Shown: piece after piece, positions 7,849 through 16,666 of the stretch
Layout of the letters: the number at the start of each line of letters is the position of its first letter
How positions within the stretch are numbered: the first letter of the stretch is position 1
Source: Hyphomicrobiales bacterium
GTDB taxonomy: Bacteria; Pseudomonadota; Alphaproteobacteria; Rhizobiales; Rhizobiaceae
Direction: 5' to 3'
NCBI GenBank assembly: GCA_900468805.1
Contig: UEIF01000030.1
Location: 1 to 64,000 of the forward strand
Length of the DNA: 64,000 nucleotides
The notes under the pieces: generated by a model
What the model saw: the letters and a program-made list of their open reading frames with translations, nothing else
Told to the model about the DNA's origin: nothing
Database searches by the model: none
Made by a program: the position numbers and the translations under genes

Positions 7849-8176
7849 ATTGGAACTTTTTCGCCGCCACGACGTTCATACACAGTGATGCGGACTTAAC
7901 CGGAGCCCATGAAGCTCGGTTTGACTTCCGCCTAAGCTGTGAGTGTTCGATGAGGAGCGGGTCATGATTTCCAGAATTTGCCTTTCCGGCAATCTCAAGA
8001 AACCGATCCAATCCAGCCGCTTCAGCGGCATATGATGAGAGATAGGGCCTCCTCCTGAAAAGTCCAGGAGCGAGGCCCTCATGCATTCAGGACCTTAGTT
8101 TACTCCGGCGCAGCGATGTTCCGGAAACAATGTTTGCTTGTTCATTTTTGGGCCGTGGCCTGTTTAGGAGAGCGAT
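7849..8176. other. Leader/intergenic region carD-rpoH2, about 330 bp
   Basis: No firm gene. A tiny plus-strand ORF at 7964-8035 (23 codons) has GAGGAG 7 nt before its ATG and could be a micropeptide or leader peptide, but nothing else supports it. A strong hairpin lies at 8044-8079 (separate entry). The rpoH2 promoter should lie between about 8080 and 8150. Confidence 0.4.
8044..8079 (+). other. Strong 13-bp hairpin upstream of rpoH2
   Basis: AGGGCCT (8044-8050) pairs with AGGCCCT (8073-8079) and CTCCTG (8052-8057) with CAGGAG (8065-8070), around a 7-nt loop AAAAGTC, with only a small internal mismatch. No T-run follows on either strand. It could be the 3' end of a small RNA, a structured leader of rpoH2, or a dispersed repeat. 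Confidence 0.6.
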
Positions 8177-9040
8177 ATGAAGAACATGTCTGCAGATCGG
8201 CGCATGATCAAAATAGCAATGGCGGCTCCCTATCTCGCCCGCGAAGAAGAACATAATCTCGCTATCCGCTGGAAGGACCATGACGATCGTGGCGCCCGCA
8301 ACCAGATCGCCATGGCACACATGCGCCTCGTCATTTCCATGGCAGGCAAATTCCGCAATTTCGGCCTGCCGATGAGCGATCTCGTACAGGAGGGCTATGT
8401 CGGGCTTCTGGAGGCTGCGGCTCGTTTCGAACCTGCGCGCGATGTGCGCTTTTCCACTTATGCAAGCTGGTGGATCCGGGCCTCGATCCAGGACTATATT
8501 CTGCGCAACTGGTCGATCGTGCGCGGCGGTACGAGTTCCGCTCAGAAAGCGCTGTTCTTCAATCTGCGGCGCTTGCGTGCCAAGCTCGCCAAGGGCGACA
8601 CGCAGCTGACACTGCAATCCATCCATCAGGAAATCGCCGCTGCCCTCGGTGTCAGCCTTGCCGACGTGCAGACCATGGATGCGCGCCTGTCCGGTAATGA
8701 CGCCTCGCTGCAGGCGCCCTCCGTCTCGGGCGATGCCGACAGTGCGGAAAAGATGGATTTCCTCGTCAGCGACGAGCCGCTCCCGGATGAGCAGGTCTCC
8801 AACATGATCGACGGCGAACGCCGCCGCATTTGGCTTGCATCGGCGCTCAAGCATCTCAACGAACGCGAAATGAAGATCATAAGCGCGCGGCGACTTGCCG
8901 AAGACGGAGCGACACTTGAGGAGCTCGGTGCAGACCTCGGCATTTCCAAGGAGCGCGTGCGCCAGATTGAAAGCCGGGCGATGGAAAAGCTTCGTACTGC
9001 GCTCGTGAGCGCCGACCCGCATATGGCAGCCTATGCCTGA
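8177..9040 (+). CDS. rpoH2: RNA polymerase sigma-32-type factor RpoH2
   Basis: 287-residue sigma-70-family factor of the heat-shock class. Region 2 is clear (DLVQEGYVGLLEAAARF and FSTYASWWIRASIQDYILRN), the RpoH box appears as AQKALFFNLRR, and region 4 ends with the helix-turn-helix TLEELGADLGISKERVRQIESRA. Rhizobia carry two RpoH proteins; RpoH2 acts in oxidative and general stress and is usually under an ECF sigma factor. The RpoH2 assignment, rather than RpoH1, rests on my reading of the protein and is less sure than the family. ATG at 8177 follows AGGAGAG at 8166-8172. Confidence 0.88.
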   Translation: MKNMSADRRMIKIAMAAPYLAREEEHNLAIRWKDHDDRGARNQIAMAHMRLVISMAGKFRNFGLPMSDLVQEGYVGLLEAAARFEPARDVRFSTYASWWIRASIQDYILRNWSIVRGGTSSAQKALFFNLRRLRAKLAKGDTQLTLQSIHQEIAAALGVSLADVQTMDARLSGNDASLQAPSVSGDADSAEKMDFLVSDEPLPDEQVSNMIDGERRRIWLASALKHLNEREMKIISARRLAEDGATLEELGADLGISKERVRQIESRAMEKLRTALVSADPHMAAYA

Positions 9041-9068
9041 CAGGAATTACTCCCCAGCAGCACAGACT

Positions 9069-9093
9069 AGCCCGGTGTAAGCCGGGCTTTTTT
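9069..9093 (+). terminator. Intrinsic terminator of rpoH2
   Basis: AGCCCGG (9069-9075) pairs with CCGGGCT (9082-9088), loop TGTAAG, followed by six T (9088-9093). It sits 28 bp after the rpoH2 stop and abuts the stop codon of the convergent peptidase gene. Confidence 0.93.
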
Positions 9094-10610
9094 CATTCGG
9101 CGATGATCTTCACGCGGTCGCCGGGAGAAACGGCAGCACCCGTCGGCAGGGCATTGATCAGCTTGAACAGATCGAGCTTCCGATCGGTACCCATCATGCG
9201 GGAGGCAAGTGTCGTGATGTTGTCGCCGGGGCGGACTGTGACCACCCGCACGCGCAGGGGTTTCAGCGAGGCAGCTTCCTGCGGCGTCATTCGGCGGAAG
9301 CTGGCACGCAGGACGTCTGCGGTCGGCTCCAGCGAAGGGCTGCCCTTCGGCACGGCCGTCAGGAAGCGGAATATCTGGTTGTTGTTTCTGATGACCGTGA
9401 CATCGAAATCCCAGCGGTCGGCCGTGGCTCGGGCGGTCGCAGCTTCCATGCCGTTGACGTTGATCGGCCGGATGCTCGATGGATCGAGGCCGGTAACCCA
9501 GCCGCTGGAAATGTAATTCGTCAGGCTCTGGTTCTGGTTATCAGCGACACCGTCGAAACGAACGGCGATGTCGTTCGGGCCGGTCGCCATGACCGCCTCG
9601 ACTTTGTTGTCGATATTGAAGTCCGGCGGAACATCGAAGCGGATGCCGAGGCCGCCATGCAGGAAGGTCTGGCCGCGCACATATCCCTCTTCCGGGCTGT
9701 CGCCATAGAGAAGGCCGTCGATCCCGTCGAGATAATAATCGCGGCCCTTGTCGCCGACTGAGCCTTCCTGGCCAAAAGCGCGGGCATGGCTGCGCGCAAG
9801 CTCGATGCGCTGGGCGGAATTCGGATGGCTCGACAGGAAGTCCAGGCTCTGGTCGGCTTCCGGATCGACCGACATGAAGCGGCTGTAGGCGGCCATGGAA
9901 TCGAGGAAACGGGCGGCGGCATAGGGATCGTAGCCGGCTTCGCCGAGCATGCGTACGCCGATGACGTCGGCCTGCAGTTCCTGCTGGCGGGAGAAGGCGG
10001 CGAGGCGCAGCTTGCCGCGGGCAAGCGCCTGCTTGCCGGCTATATCGCTCGACAGAACTTCAGCCACAACGCGGCTGGCAATGACTTCCGCCTCTTCGCG
10101 CTTCTGGCGCTCGATGCCGTGGTTTGCAGTGACGTGGCCCATCTCGTGCGAGAGTACGGCCGCGACTTCCGAGGCGTCGTTGGCGAGCGCCAGCAGGCCG
10201 CGGGTGACATAGAGGTAACCGCCCGGCAGCGCGAAGGCATTGATGGCGGGCGAATTCAGGATAGTGATCCGGTAGGACTGGCTCGGATTTTCCGACACGG
10301 CCGTCAGCGCGCCAGCGATGCGGGCGACGAGGCGCTCGGTTCGGGCGTCCTTATATTCGCCGCCATAGCTCGCAACGATGCGCGGATGCTCGCGGGCGCC
10401 CATGGCCGCGCGCGGGTCGTTTTTCTGCACTTCGTCGACGATCTGTGGATTGGACGAAGGGCCGACGGTCGGCTGATAGGATTGTTCGATCAACGACTCG
10501 CAGCCGTTCAGCATCACGACGCAGGCCGAAAGCAGCAGGATACGGCGCGCCCAACGGCGCGGCGCAACAAAGGCATCACTGGAAAGCGCGGGCGATTTCC
10601 ACGTCGTCAT
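9093..10610 (-). CDS. M48-family metallopeptidase lipoprotein (BepA-like) with LysM-like end
   Basis: Envelope zinc metallopeptidase. Counting from the ATG at 10610 the protein has 505 residues: a basic n-region, hydrophobic stretch and lipobox LNGC (Cys37); the zinc motif HEMGH at 155-159 with the third ligand Glu211 in the ELQAD motif; and a C-terminal segment (VRPGDNITTLASRMMG...) that looks like a LysM peptidoglycan-binding unit. The BepA/LoiP group degrades misfolded outer-membrane proteins, and the lipid anchor plus LysM suit a periplasmic quality-control role. A longer reading to 10736 adds 42 residues and would spoil the signal peptide. Convergent with rpoH2. Confidence 0.9.
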   Translation of the reverse strand: MTTWKSPALSSDAFVAPRRWARRILLLSACVVMLNGCESLIEQSYQPTVGPSSNPQIVDEVQKNDPRAAMGAREHPRIVASYGGEYKDARTERLVARIAGALTAVSENPSQSYRITILNSPAINAFALPGGYLYVTRGLLALANDASEVAAVLSHEMGHVTANHGIERQKREEAEVIASRVVAEVLSSDIAGKQALARGKLRLAAFSRQQELQADVIGVRMLGEAGYDPYAAARFLDSMAAYSRFMSVDPEADQSLDFLSSHPNSAQRIELARSHARAFGQEGSVGDKGRDYYLDGIDGLLYGDSPEEGYVRGQTFLHGGLGIRFDVPPDFNIDNKVEAVMATGPNDIAVRFDGVADNQNQSLTNYISSGWVTGLDPSSIRPINVNGMEAATARATADRWDFDVTVIRNNNQIFRFLTAVPKGSPSLEPTADVLRASFRRMTPQEAASLKPLRVRVVTVRPGDNITTLASRMMGTDRKLDLFKLINALPTGAAVSPGDRVKIIAE

Positions 10611-11012
10611 GCTGTCCAGTCTGTCTCTCCGCATCATTTTAAGTCGCCGGTCTGCCGCATCTTCGGGCCGGCCGTTGCCAGGAAAATTCAATAGGCTTCC
10701 GCCCCGGTTCTCGCGCTGCACAATCGGCCGATCCAAGTCTTTGCTTTAGCCGATTTCCGCGTGGGTTGCATAGCGAGACTCCATCTAAATATGGCGCCGT
10801 TGCATTTCGGCAATGCCTCACCTGTCGAGGCACTTTCTCGCTCCGATGAAATTATGGCGAAAGTCCCATCGCAAGTGCAGATTCCGACTGCATTACGGAA
10901 AAAATCAGTCACTACGGCGACCGATGCGGGCAACAATAACGTCCGCGCGAAGAATGCAATTAATGGTAGTTCTGCCGAACTGAAAAGAAGAGGCGCAGCG
11001 CCGCGCGCTATA
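10611..11012. other. Intergenic region between peptidase and MFS genes, about 400 bp
   Basis: Both neighbours are on the minus strand, so this holds the peptidase promoter and the MFS 3' end. Short ORFs on both strands have no ribosome sites. I see no hairpin with a T-run and no recognisable RNA. Confidence 0.5.
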
Positions 11013-12554
11013 TCATTCTGCGGCTTCGGCGGCGACGCTGGCCTGGCCGGTCTTCGGTTCGCCGGCGCGGGGCAGCTGCACCGGCTTGAGCATGATGGCG
11101 GCAGCCAGGCCGATCAGGGCAATGCCGCAGGAGGTCATGAACAGCGGCGAGAAAGCTGCGGCATAAGCGTTCGCGACTGCCTGACGGCTGGCTTCGGGAA
11201 GTGCCGCCATCATTTTCGGCGTCAGCTCTTCGATATTGGGCACGCCCGGGATGGAGGAACCAAGCTTCCCCAGCTGCGATGCAATGATTGCACCATAGAT
11301 GGAGATGGCAATCGACGCTCCGCCCATGCGCGACAGGGTGACCGAGCCGGTTGCGGCACCCACATCGCGGGCCGGCGCTGCATTCTGTACGCCGATGACC
11401 GGAACCTGCTGGGCAAGGCCGATACCGATGCCGTGCAGCAGCATGATCGCGCCGATGATGGCGATCGGCGTGCCGGCATGAACCTGCGAGATCAGTGCGA
11501 AAGCGATGGCGCTGCACGTGAGGCTGGCAATGGCGAAGGGCTTGTAGCGGCCGGTCTTCGAAATGATGCGACCGGCATTCAGGGAGCCGCAGACGAGGCC
11601 GCCTGTCAGCAGGATGAAGAGCAGGCCGGCGCCGGATGGCGAAAGGCCTGTCGTCGTCTGCAGGAACAGCGCGAGGTAGTTGACCATGCCGATGGCGATC
11701 GCGCCGCCCATGATCGAGATCACCAGCAGCAGGCTGAAGGTGGAATTGCGGAAAAGCGGCAAGGGGACGATCGGCTCCGGTGCGCGGCGCTCGACAAAAA
11801 CCCAGGTTATGGCGCAAACGACACCGAAGGCGACGATGCCGATGCTCTGCGGCGAGATCAACGCGCCGAAAAGCTCGCTGCTGTCGGTCGCAAGTACGAT
11901 GCTGGTCGTCGTCAGCGCCAGCAGAAGCGCACCGGCATAATCGATCTTCGGACGGCGATGCGGCTTGCGATAGGGCAGCATGAAGGCGAGGCCGGTAAGC
12001 ACGATGAAACCGATCGGCACGTTGACGAGGAAGATCGAGCGCCAGCCGAAGAGATCGCTCATCGTGCCGCCGAGGACCGGGCCGATGGCGCCGGAAGCCA
12101 TCAGCACGAGGCTGGAATAGCTCTGGTAGCGGGCGCGTTCGCGCGGCTCGAAGAGGTCGGCGTTGACGGCGAAGATCGAAACCATGATGCCGCCACCGCC
12201 GAAACCCTGCAGCACGCGGGCGGCAATCAGCGTGTTCATCGAGACGGCGAGGCCGCAGACGGCGGAGCCGACCGTGAAGATCGCGATCGCCGTCATCATC
12301 ACATATTTACGGCCAAAGAGATCGCCGAGCTTGCCATACAGCGGCATGACCGCGCTCAGCGCCAGCAGATAGGCCGAACCGATCCAGCCGAAGCGGTCCA
12401 GATGACCGAACTCGCCGACGATGGTAGGCAATGCGGTGGAGACGATCTGATTATCCAGGGTCGCCATGAACATGGCGGTCATCAAGAAGAAGAAGAGGAT
12501 GAGCCGCCGACGATGATCCGTCACGAGCGGCGCGGGGGCAAGTTGCATGTCCAT
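11013..12554 (-). CDS. MFS drug efflux transporter, DHA2 (14-helix, EmrB-like) family
   Basis: 513-residue major facilitator with the DHA2 signature LDNQIVSTALPTIVGEFG in helix 1, the loop 2-3 motif GKLGDLFGRK, and motif C in helix 5 (ASGAIGPVLGGTMSDLFGWR), the antiporter signature of drug exporters. It should export hydrophobic drugs or host antimicrobials by proton antiport across the inner membrane. No membrane-fusion partner (EmrA) is next to it, so it may work alone. It is divergent from a MarR regulator with a palindromic intergenic region, the usual sign of substrate-induced derepression. Confidence 0.9.
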   Translation of the reverse strand: MDMQLAPAPLVTDHRRRLILFFFLMTAMFMATLDNQIVSTALPTIVGEFGHLDRFGWIGSAYLLALSAVMPLYGKLGDLFGRKYVMMTAIAIFTVGSAVCGLAVSMNTLIAARVLQGFGGGGIMVSIFAVNADLFEPRERARYQSYSSLVLMASGAIGPVLGGTMSDLFGWRSIFLVNVPIGFIVLTGLAFMLPYRKPHRRPKIDYAGALLLALTTTSIVLATDSSELFGALISPQSIGIVAFGVVCAITWVFVERRAPEPIVPLPLFRNSTFSLLLVISIMGGAIAIGMVNYLALFLQTTTGLSPSGAGLLFILLTGGLVCGSLNAGRIISKTGRYKPFAIASLTCSAIAFALISQVHAGTPIAIIGAIMLLHGIGIGLAQQVPVIGVQNAAPARDVGAATGSVTLSRMGGASIAISIYGAIIASQLGKLGSSIPGVPNIEELTPKMMAALPEASRQAVANAYAAAFSPLFMTSCGIALIGLAAAIMLKPVQLPRAGEPKTGQASVAAEAAE

Positions 12555-12592
12555 GGGAAGGCCAATTTCGTTACATCGATACTTTATGTGCT

Positions 12593-12633
12593 AATGGCAT
12601 ATATTTGTCAATGGCACATTATTGACATTGGCA
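12593..12633. promoter_or_regulatory. Candidate MarR operator between MFS and marR genes
   Basis: TGTCAAT (12606-12612) and ATTGACA (12621-12627) form a perfect 7-bp inverted repeat with an 8-bp spacer. AATGGCA occurs at 12593 and 12610, and the related ATTGGCA at 12627. The sites fill the 116-bp divergent promoter region, so one bound dimer could repress both genes. Confidence 0.65.
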
Positions 12634-12670
12634 TATTTTACTTTCGTGCCCGGTCTGTTATGGTTCCGTC

Positions 12671-13198
12671 ATGAACGAGACCCTGACCAAGACAAGAACG
12701 ACGGAGCTTGATGATCCTCCCATGGACAGCGTGCCGCGCATCGGCCGCACCATGACGCGCATGCGGATGATGACGGGCCGCCGGCTGATCGGTCGGCTGG
12801 CGATCCAGAGCGTGGCACCGGATCTGGAGCTCTCGCATCTCGACGTACTCGATGCCGTGCGCCGCGCGCAGGAAAACGGCGAGGTGACGGTCGGCGCCAT
12901 TGCCGAGATGTTGCGCATCGATCCGTCGAGGGCCAGCCGCGTCGTGTCTGATATGGTTGGCCGCAACGTCCTGCGCCGTGAGGCTTCGCAGGCGGATGCA
13001 CGGCGTATCGTCGTTGTCATGACTCCGCTCGGAAAGAAGCTGCTGGCAGAAATCCGGGCCCAGAAGCTCGCCTTCGTGTCCGAGGTCGTGCGGGACTGGC
13101 CGCAGGAAGAGATCGAAACTTTCTCGCTGCTGTTCGAGAAATTCATCGGCGGTTATGAGGCGATCTTCCTATCCCGCGACAAGGATACGCCCGGCTAA
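12671..13198 (+). CDS. MarR-family transcriptional regulator
   Basis: 175-residue winged-helix regulator. The recognition part VGAIAEMLRIDPSRASRVVSDMV and the wing RREASQADARRIVVVMTPLGKKL follow the MarR pattern. Its N-terminus is longer than usual by about 35 residues. It is divergent from the DHA2 efflux pump and separated by 116 bp containing an inverted repeat, so it most likely represses that pump and itself, with release by a pump substrate. Confidence 0.9.
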   Translation: MNETLTKTRTTELDDPPMDSVPRIGRTMTRMRMMTGRRLIGRLAIQSVAPDLELSHLDVLDAVRRAQENGEVTVGAIAEMLRIDPSRASRVVSDMVGRNVLRREASQADARRIVVVMTPLGKKLLAEIRAQKLAFVSEVVRDWPQEEIETFSLLFEKFIGGYEAIFLSRDKDTPG

Positions 13199-13216
13199 CG
13201 AAAATAGTCCCAGCGT

Positions 13217-13230
13217 TTGATCTCGCTCAA
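13217..13230 (+). promoter_or_regulatory. FNR/FixK-type box upstream of ompW
   Basis: TTGATCTCGCTCAA matches the anaerobox TTGAT-N4-ATCAA at nine of ten positions (TTGA-N6-TCAA core perfect). Its centre is 68 bp before the ompW start; an activator at -41.5 would give a start site near 13265, with TAAGTC at 13253-13258 as a possible -10. Confidence 0.6.
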
Positions 13231-13291
13231 GCCGACCCATCCAAGGCAGGCCTAAGTCTCTCCCCGTTCGACGACATCAGGAGAGATTCAC

Positions 13292-13966
13292 ATGAAACAT
13301 CATCCGCTTCGGTTGAGAGGTATTTTTGCCGCAATCGTCTTTGCATCCTTCGGGCATGCGGCCTTTTCCGCCGACATGGCGCCTTCTGCAGGCTCGCCCG
13401 TCGCTACACAAAGCCCGTGGCAGGTGCGCCTTCGCGCCCTTGGCGTGATCACGCGCGATAATGGCTCGGTGGACGGCATTTCCGGATCCGGTCTCTCTTA
13501 TTCGGACACGGTGGTTCCGGAAGCGGATATCTCCTATTTCTTCACCGACAATATTTCCGCGGAGCTCATTCTCGGCACGACCTATGCCAATGTGCGTGGT
13601 GAAGGCTCGATTGCCGGCTTGGGCGAAATCGGCAAGACGTGGCTTCTGCCGCCAACGCTGACGCTGCAATATCATTTCACCGATTTCGGTGCCTTCCAGC
13701 CCTATCTCGGTGCAGGCGTGAATTACACGGTCTTCTACAATCAGTCCGGCAAGAGCGCCGACAGCCTCGACGTGAAGAATACATTCGGCGTCGCGCTGCA
13801 GGCGGGTTTCGACTACATGTTCGATGAGCATTGGGGTGCGAACCTGGATGTGAAGAAGATTTTCCTGCGTCCGGATTTCGATGCGACCGTCGGCGGTGCC
13901 AATGTCAGCGGCAAGGCGAAACTTGACCCCTGGCTGATCGGCGCCGGTGTAACTTACCGCTTCTAA
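13292..13966 (+). CDS. ompW: OmpW-family outer membrane beta-barrel protein
   Basis: 224-residue outer-membrane protein. A signal peptide (KHHPLRLRGIFAAIVFASFG...AFSA) is followed by the eight-strand barrel pattern of OmpW: PWQVRLRALGV in the first strand, the YFFTDNISAELILGT segment, and the terminal strand ending in YRF. OmpW forms a narrow hydrophobic channel for small compounds. AGGAGAG precedes the ATG at 13292. An FNR-like box lies upstream, matching known FNR control of ompW in Escherichia coli. Confidence in family is high, physiological role inferred. Confidence 0.92.
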   Translation: MKHHPLRLRGIFAAIVFASFGHAAFSADMAPSAGSPVATQSPWQVRLRALGVITRDNGSVDGISGSGLSYSDTVVPEADISYFFTDNISAELILGTTYANVRGEGSIAGLGEIGKTWLLPPTLTLQYHFTDFGAFQPYLGAGVNYTVFYNQSGKSADSLDVKNTFGVALQAGFDYMFDEHWGANLDVKKIFLRPDFDATVGGANVSGKAKLDPWLIGAGVTYRF

Positions 13967-13976
13967 GCATTTGATT

Positions 13977-14027
13977 GACGCAATTCCGGTCGCAAACCGC
14001 TGCACACTTTTGCGGGAATTGCTCTGA
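13977..14027. repeat. Dispersed rhizobial palindromic repeat, copy 1
   Basis: Segment with CAATTCCGGTCGCAAACCGC, TGCACAC, then TTTTGCGGGAATTG; GCAATTCC and GGAATTGC form the ends of an imperfect stem. Related copies lie at 17883-17935, 39682-39732 and, inverted, 47879-47919. All are intergenic. Confidence 0.7.
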
Positions 14028-14087
14028 GGGAAAGGCACCGGATATCCGGCGCCTCTTCCCCTTCACCCCTCGTTTGCGCTATGGGCA

Positions 14088-14744
14088 ATGCCCATGAGCC
14101 AATCCACCTTCACTATCCTGCTCGGCGGGGCACTCAGCCTGACGGATCGTCTGCGCGACGCCGTGCGGAACAGCCGGTTCATCGCGGCCGACGGCGGCAT
14201 GCGCCACGCAGCGGCGCTGGGCGTGGTGCCGGAATTGTGGGTCGGCGATTTCGATTCGACGCCCGTCGATCTCCACGGCGCTTTCCCCGACGTGCCGCGC
14301 CAGCCCTATCCGGCCGCAAAGGCTGCGACGGATGGTGAAATTGCCGTTACAGAGGCGATCGAGCGTGGCGCCAAGCGCCTGATCCTTGCGGGTGCGCTTG
14401 GCGGCGAACGGTCCGACCACGCCCTGCAGCATCTGCTCTACGCCGTGGAACTGGCGGAAGAAGGCTTCGACATGCTGCTGACCTCAGGAAGCGAGGAGGC
14501 CGTGCCTCTGCTTCCGGGCTCACTGGAGATCGATCTTCCGCCGGGCAGCCTGTTTTCCGTGCCGGGCTTCAGCGAGCTGCGCGGCCTGTTCATCGAAAAT
14601 GCTCGCTATCCGCTCGCCGACTTCCATTTGCCCTTCGGCTCGTCGCGCACCATCTCCAATGTGGCGGAAGGCCCCGTGCGCTTCTCGCTTGCCAGCGGCA
14701 GAGCCATCGTGCTCGCGCGGCCCTATGATCTTTCCGGAGTCTGA
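14088..14744 (+). CDS. Thiamine pyrophosphokinase
   Basis: Transfers pyrophosphate from ATP to thiamine to give thiamine diphosphate. 218 residues; the TPK catalytic domain shows ADGGMRHA at about 35-42, the GDFDS motif near residue 53 and the GALGGERSDHALQHL substrate/ATP motif near 105. The C-terminal B1-binding domain has the expected G-SRTISNVA element. The start may be ATG 14088 or ATG 14094 six bases later; neither has a strong ribosome site. It is followed by an ABC-F ATPase gene after 3 bp, so the pair is probably cotranscribed. Confidence 0.9.
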   Translation: MPMSQSTFTILLGGALSLTDRLRDAVRNSRFIAADGGMRHAAALGVVPELWVGDFDSTPVDLHGAFPDVPRQPYPAAKAATDGEIAVTEAIERGAKRLILAGALGGERSDHALQHLLYAVELAEEGFDMLLTSGSEEAVPLLPGSLEIDLPPGSLFSVPGFSELRGLFIENARYPLADFHLPFGSSRTISNVAEGPVRFSLASGRAIVLARPYDLSGV

Positions 14745-14747
14745 TTC

Positions 14748-16562
14748 TTGGCGCCTCCCATTCTGAAACTCGACGATATCTTCCTGAGCTTCGGCGGTGC
14801 ACCGCTTCTGGCCGGCGCAGCCTTGCAGGTGGAGTCCGGTGACAAGATCTGTCTCGTGGGCCGCAACGGCTCGGGCAAATCGACGCTTCTGAAGATCGCA
14901 GCCGGCCTCGTCGACGCGCAGTCAGGTGAGGTCTTCCGCCATCCATCGGCCACGGTGCGCTATCTGGAGCAGGCGCCGGATTTTGGCGGCTTCGAGACCG
15001 TGCAGGCCTATGCCGAAGCCGGACTCGGGCCGGGCGACGATCCCTATCGGGTCACCTACCTGCTTTCGCATCTGGGGCTGACCGGCGAGGAGAACCCTGG
15101 GAATCTTTCGGGCGGCGAGGCGCGCCGCGCAGCGCTTGCGCGCGTGCTGGCGCCGGAGCCCGACATCCTGCTGCTCGACGAGCCGACCAACCATCTCGAC
15201 CTGCCGACCATCGAGTGGCTGGAAGGCGAATTGCAGAAGACGCGCAGCGCACTGGTGCTGATCTCGCACGACCGCCGATTCCTCGAAAAGGTCTCGACGG
15301 CGACCGTCTGGCTGGACCGCGGTACGTCGCGCCGGCTCGACAGGGGCTTTGCGTTTTTCGAAGCCTGGCGCGATCAGGTACTGGAGGCAGAAGAGCTGGA
15401 GCAGCACAAGCTCGGCAAGGCAATCGAGCGTGAGGAGCACTGGCTGCGTTATGGCGTGACGGCACGACGCAAACGTAACATGCGCCGGCTCGGCGAGTTG
15501 CAGACGATGCGTTCGCAGTATCGTGGCCACAAGGGTCCGCAGGGAACGGTACAGGCAAGCGCTTCCGATGCGCAGGAATCCGGCAAGCTGGTGATCGAGG
15601 CGGACAAGATCACCAAGAGCTATGACCAGAGGCCGATCGTCGCGCCGTTTTCGATCCGCGTGCATCGCGGCGACTGTATCGGTCTCGTCGGTCCGAACGG
15701 CGCCGGCAAGACGACGCTTTTGAAGATGCTGACCGGCCAGCTTGCGCCCGACAGCGGCACGGTGAAGCTCGGCACCAATCTCGATATCGCTACCCTCGAC
15801 CAGAAGCGCGAGGACCTGAATCTGGAGGATACGCTTGCCAACTATCTGACGGATGGGCGTGGCGAGAACTTGCTCGTCAATGGCGAGCAGCGGCACGTGA
15901 CCGGCTACATGAAGGAATTCCTGTTCCAGCCGGAGCAGGCGCGCACGCCGATCAAGAACCTCTCCGGCGGCGAACGTGCCCGTCTGATGCTGGCGCGCAT
16001 CCTGTCACGGCCGGCGAACCTGCTCATTCTCGACGAACCGACGAACGACCTCGACATCGAGACGCTGGATCTCCTGCAGGAAATCGTCACAGGCTTTGCC
16101 GGCACCGTCATCCTCGTCAGCCACGACCGCGATTTTCTTGACCGGACGGTGACCTCGACGATCGCGCCTGCCGATCCGGAAACGCCGGATGGACGCTGGA
16201 TCGAATATGCCGGCGGCTATTCCGACATGCTGGCGCAGCGCAAGGGTGCGGCCGAGGAGCGCCGCAGGGCCGAGAAAGCGGAAAGACCGAAGACGCAGGA
16301 GGCTGCCGCACCCTCTGTCTCGAAGGTAAAGCTCTCCTACAAGCAGAAATTCGCACTCGAAAACCTGCCGAAGGAAATGGCCAAGGCGGAAACCGAGATC
16401 GCCAGGCGCGAGCAGAAGATGGCCGATCCGAACCTCTTCACCAAGGACCCAGCAACCTTCAACCGGCTGGCATCCGAGATGGAGAAGCTGCGCGAAAGCC
16501 TGACCAAGATGGAAGAGGAATGGCTGGAACTCGAAATGCTGCGCGAGGAGCTGGAAGGCTGA
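14748..16562 (+). CDS. ABC-F family ATPase (Uup/EttA-like translation factor)
   Basis: 604-residue soluble protein with two ABC ATPase domains and no membrane segments. Domain 1 has Walker A GRNGSGKS at 38-45 and LSGGEARR; domain 2 has GPNGAGKT and LSGGERAR, each followed by LDEPTNHLD or LDEPTNDLD. A basic linker with a KRNMRRLGEL helix and a C-terminal coiled coil (about 530-604) match the Uup branch. ABC-F proteins act on ribosomes, for instance at stalled or quality-control states. The start is a TTG with GGAG about 9 nt before it, inside the end of the kinase gene. Confidence 0.9.
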   Translation: MAPPILKLDDIFLSFGGAPLLAGAALQVESGDKICLVGRNGSGKSTLLKIAAGLVDAQSGEVFRHPSATVRYLEQAPDFGGFETVQAYAEAGLGPGDDPYRVTYLLSHLGLTGEENPGNLSGGEARRAALARVLAPEPDILLLDEPTNHLDLPTIEWLEGELQKTRSALVLISHDRRFLEKVSTATVWLDRGTSRRLDRGFAFFEAWRDQVLEAEELEQHKLGKAIEREEHWLRYGVTARRKRNMRRLGELQTMRSQYRGHKGPQGTVQASASDAQESGKLVIEADKITKSYDQRPIVAPFSIRVHRGDCIGLVGPNGAGKTTLLKMLTGQLAPDSGTVKLGTNLDIATLDQKREDLNLEDTLANYLTDGRGENLLVNGEQRHVTGYMKEFLFQPEQARTPIKNLSGGERARLMLARILSRPANLLILDEPTNDLDIETLDLLQEIVTGFAGTVILVSHDRDFLDRTVTSTIAPADPETPDGRWIEYAGGYSDMLAQRKGAAEERRRAEKAERPKTQEAAAPSVSKVKLSYKQKFALENLPKEMAKAETEIARREQKMADPNLFTKDPATFNRLASEMEKLRESLTKMEEEWLELEMLREELEG

Positions 16563-16666
16563 TCCGATAAAAAATTCCTGAAGTGTCGGATCGCGTAGGT
16601 TTTCTCCGTCCTTGGGCCGAACGTGATCAACGGCATGGTGCCGCCACGTCATAAGGGAGACTTTTC

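Noticed and set aside
8090..8170. ECF-type promoter (GGAAC-N16-CGTT) for rpoH2
   Set aside because: Only a loose match (GGAAAC near 8112) is present and no -10 at proper spacing, so it was not listed.
10761..12674. 637-codon plus-strand ORF opposite the MFS transporter
   Set aside because: The product is rich in Asp, Arg, His and Gln with no fold; the opposite strand encodes a textbook DHA2 transporter. High GC antisense artefact.
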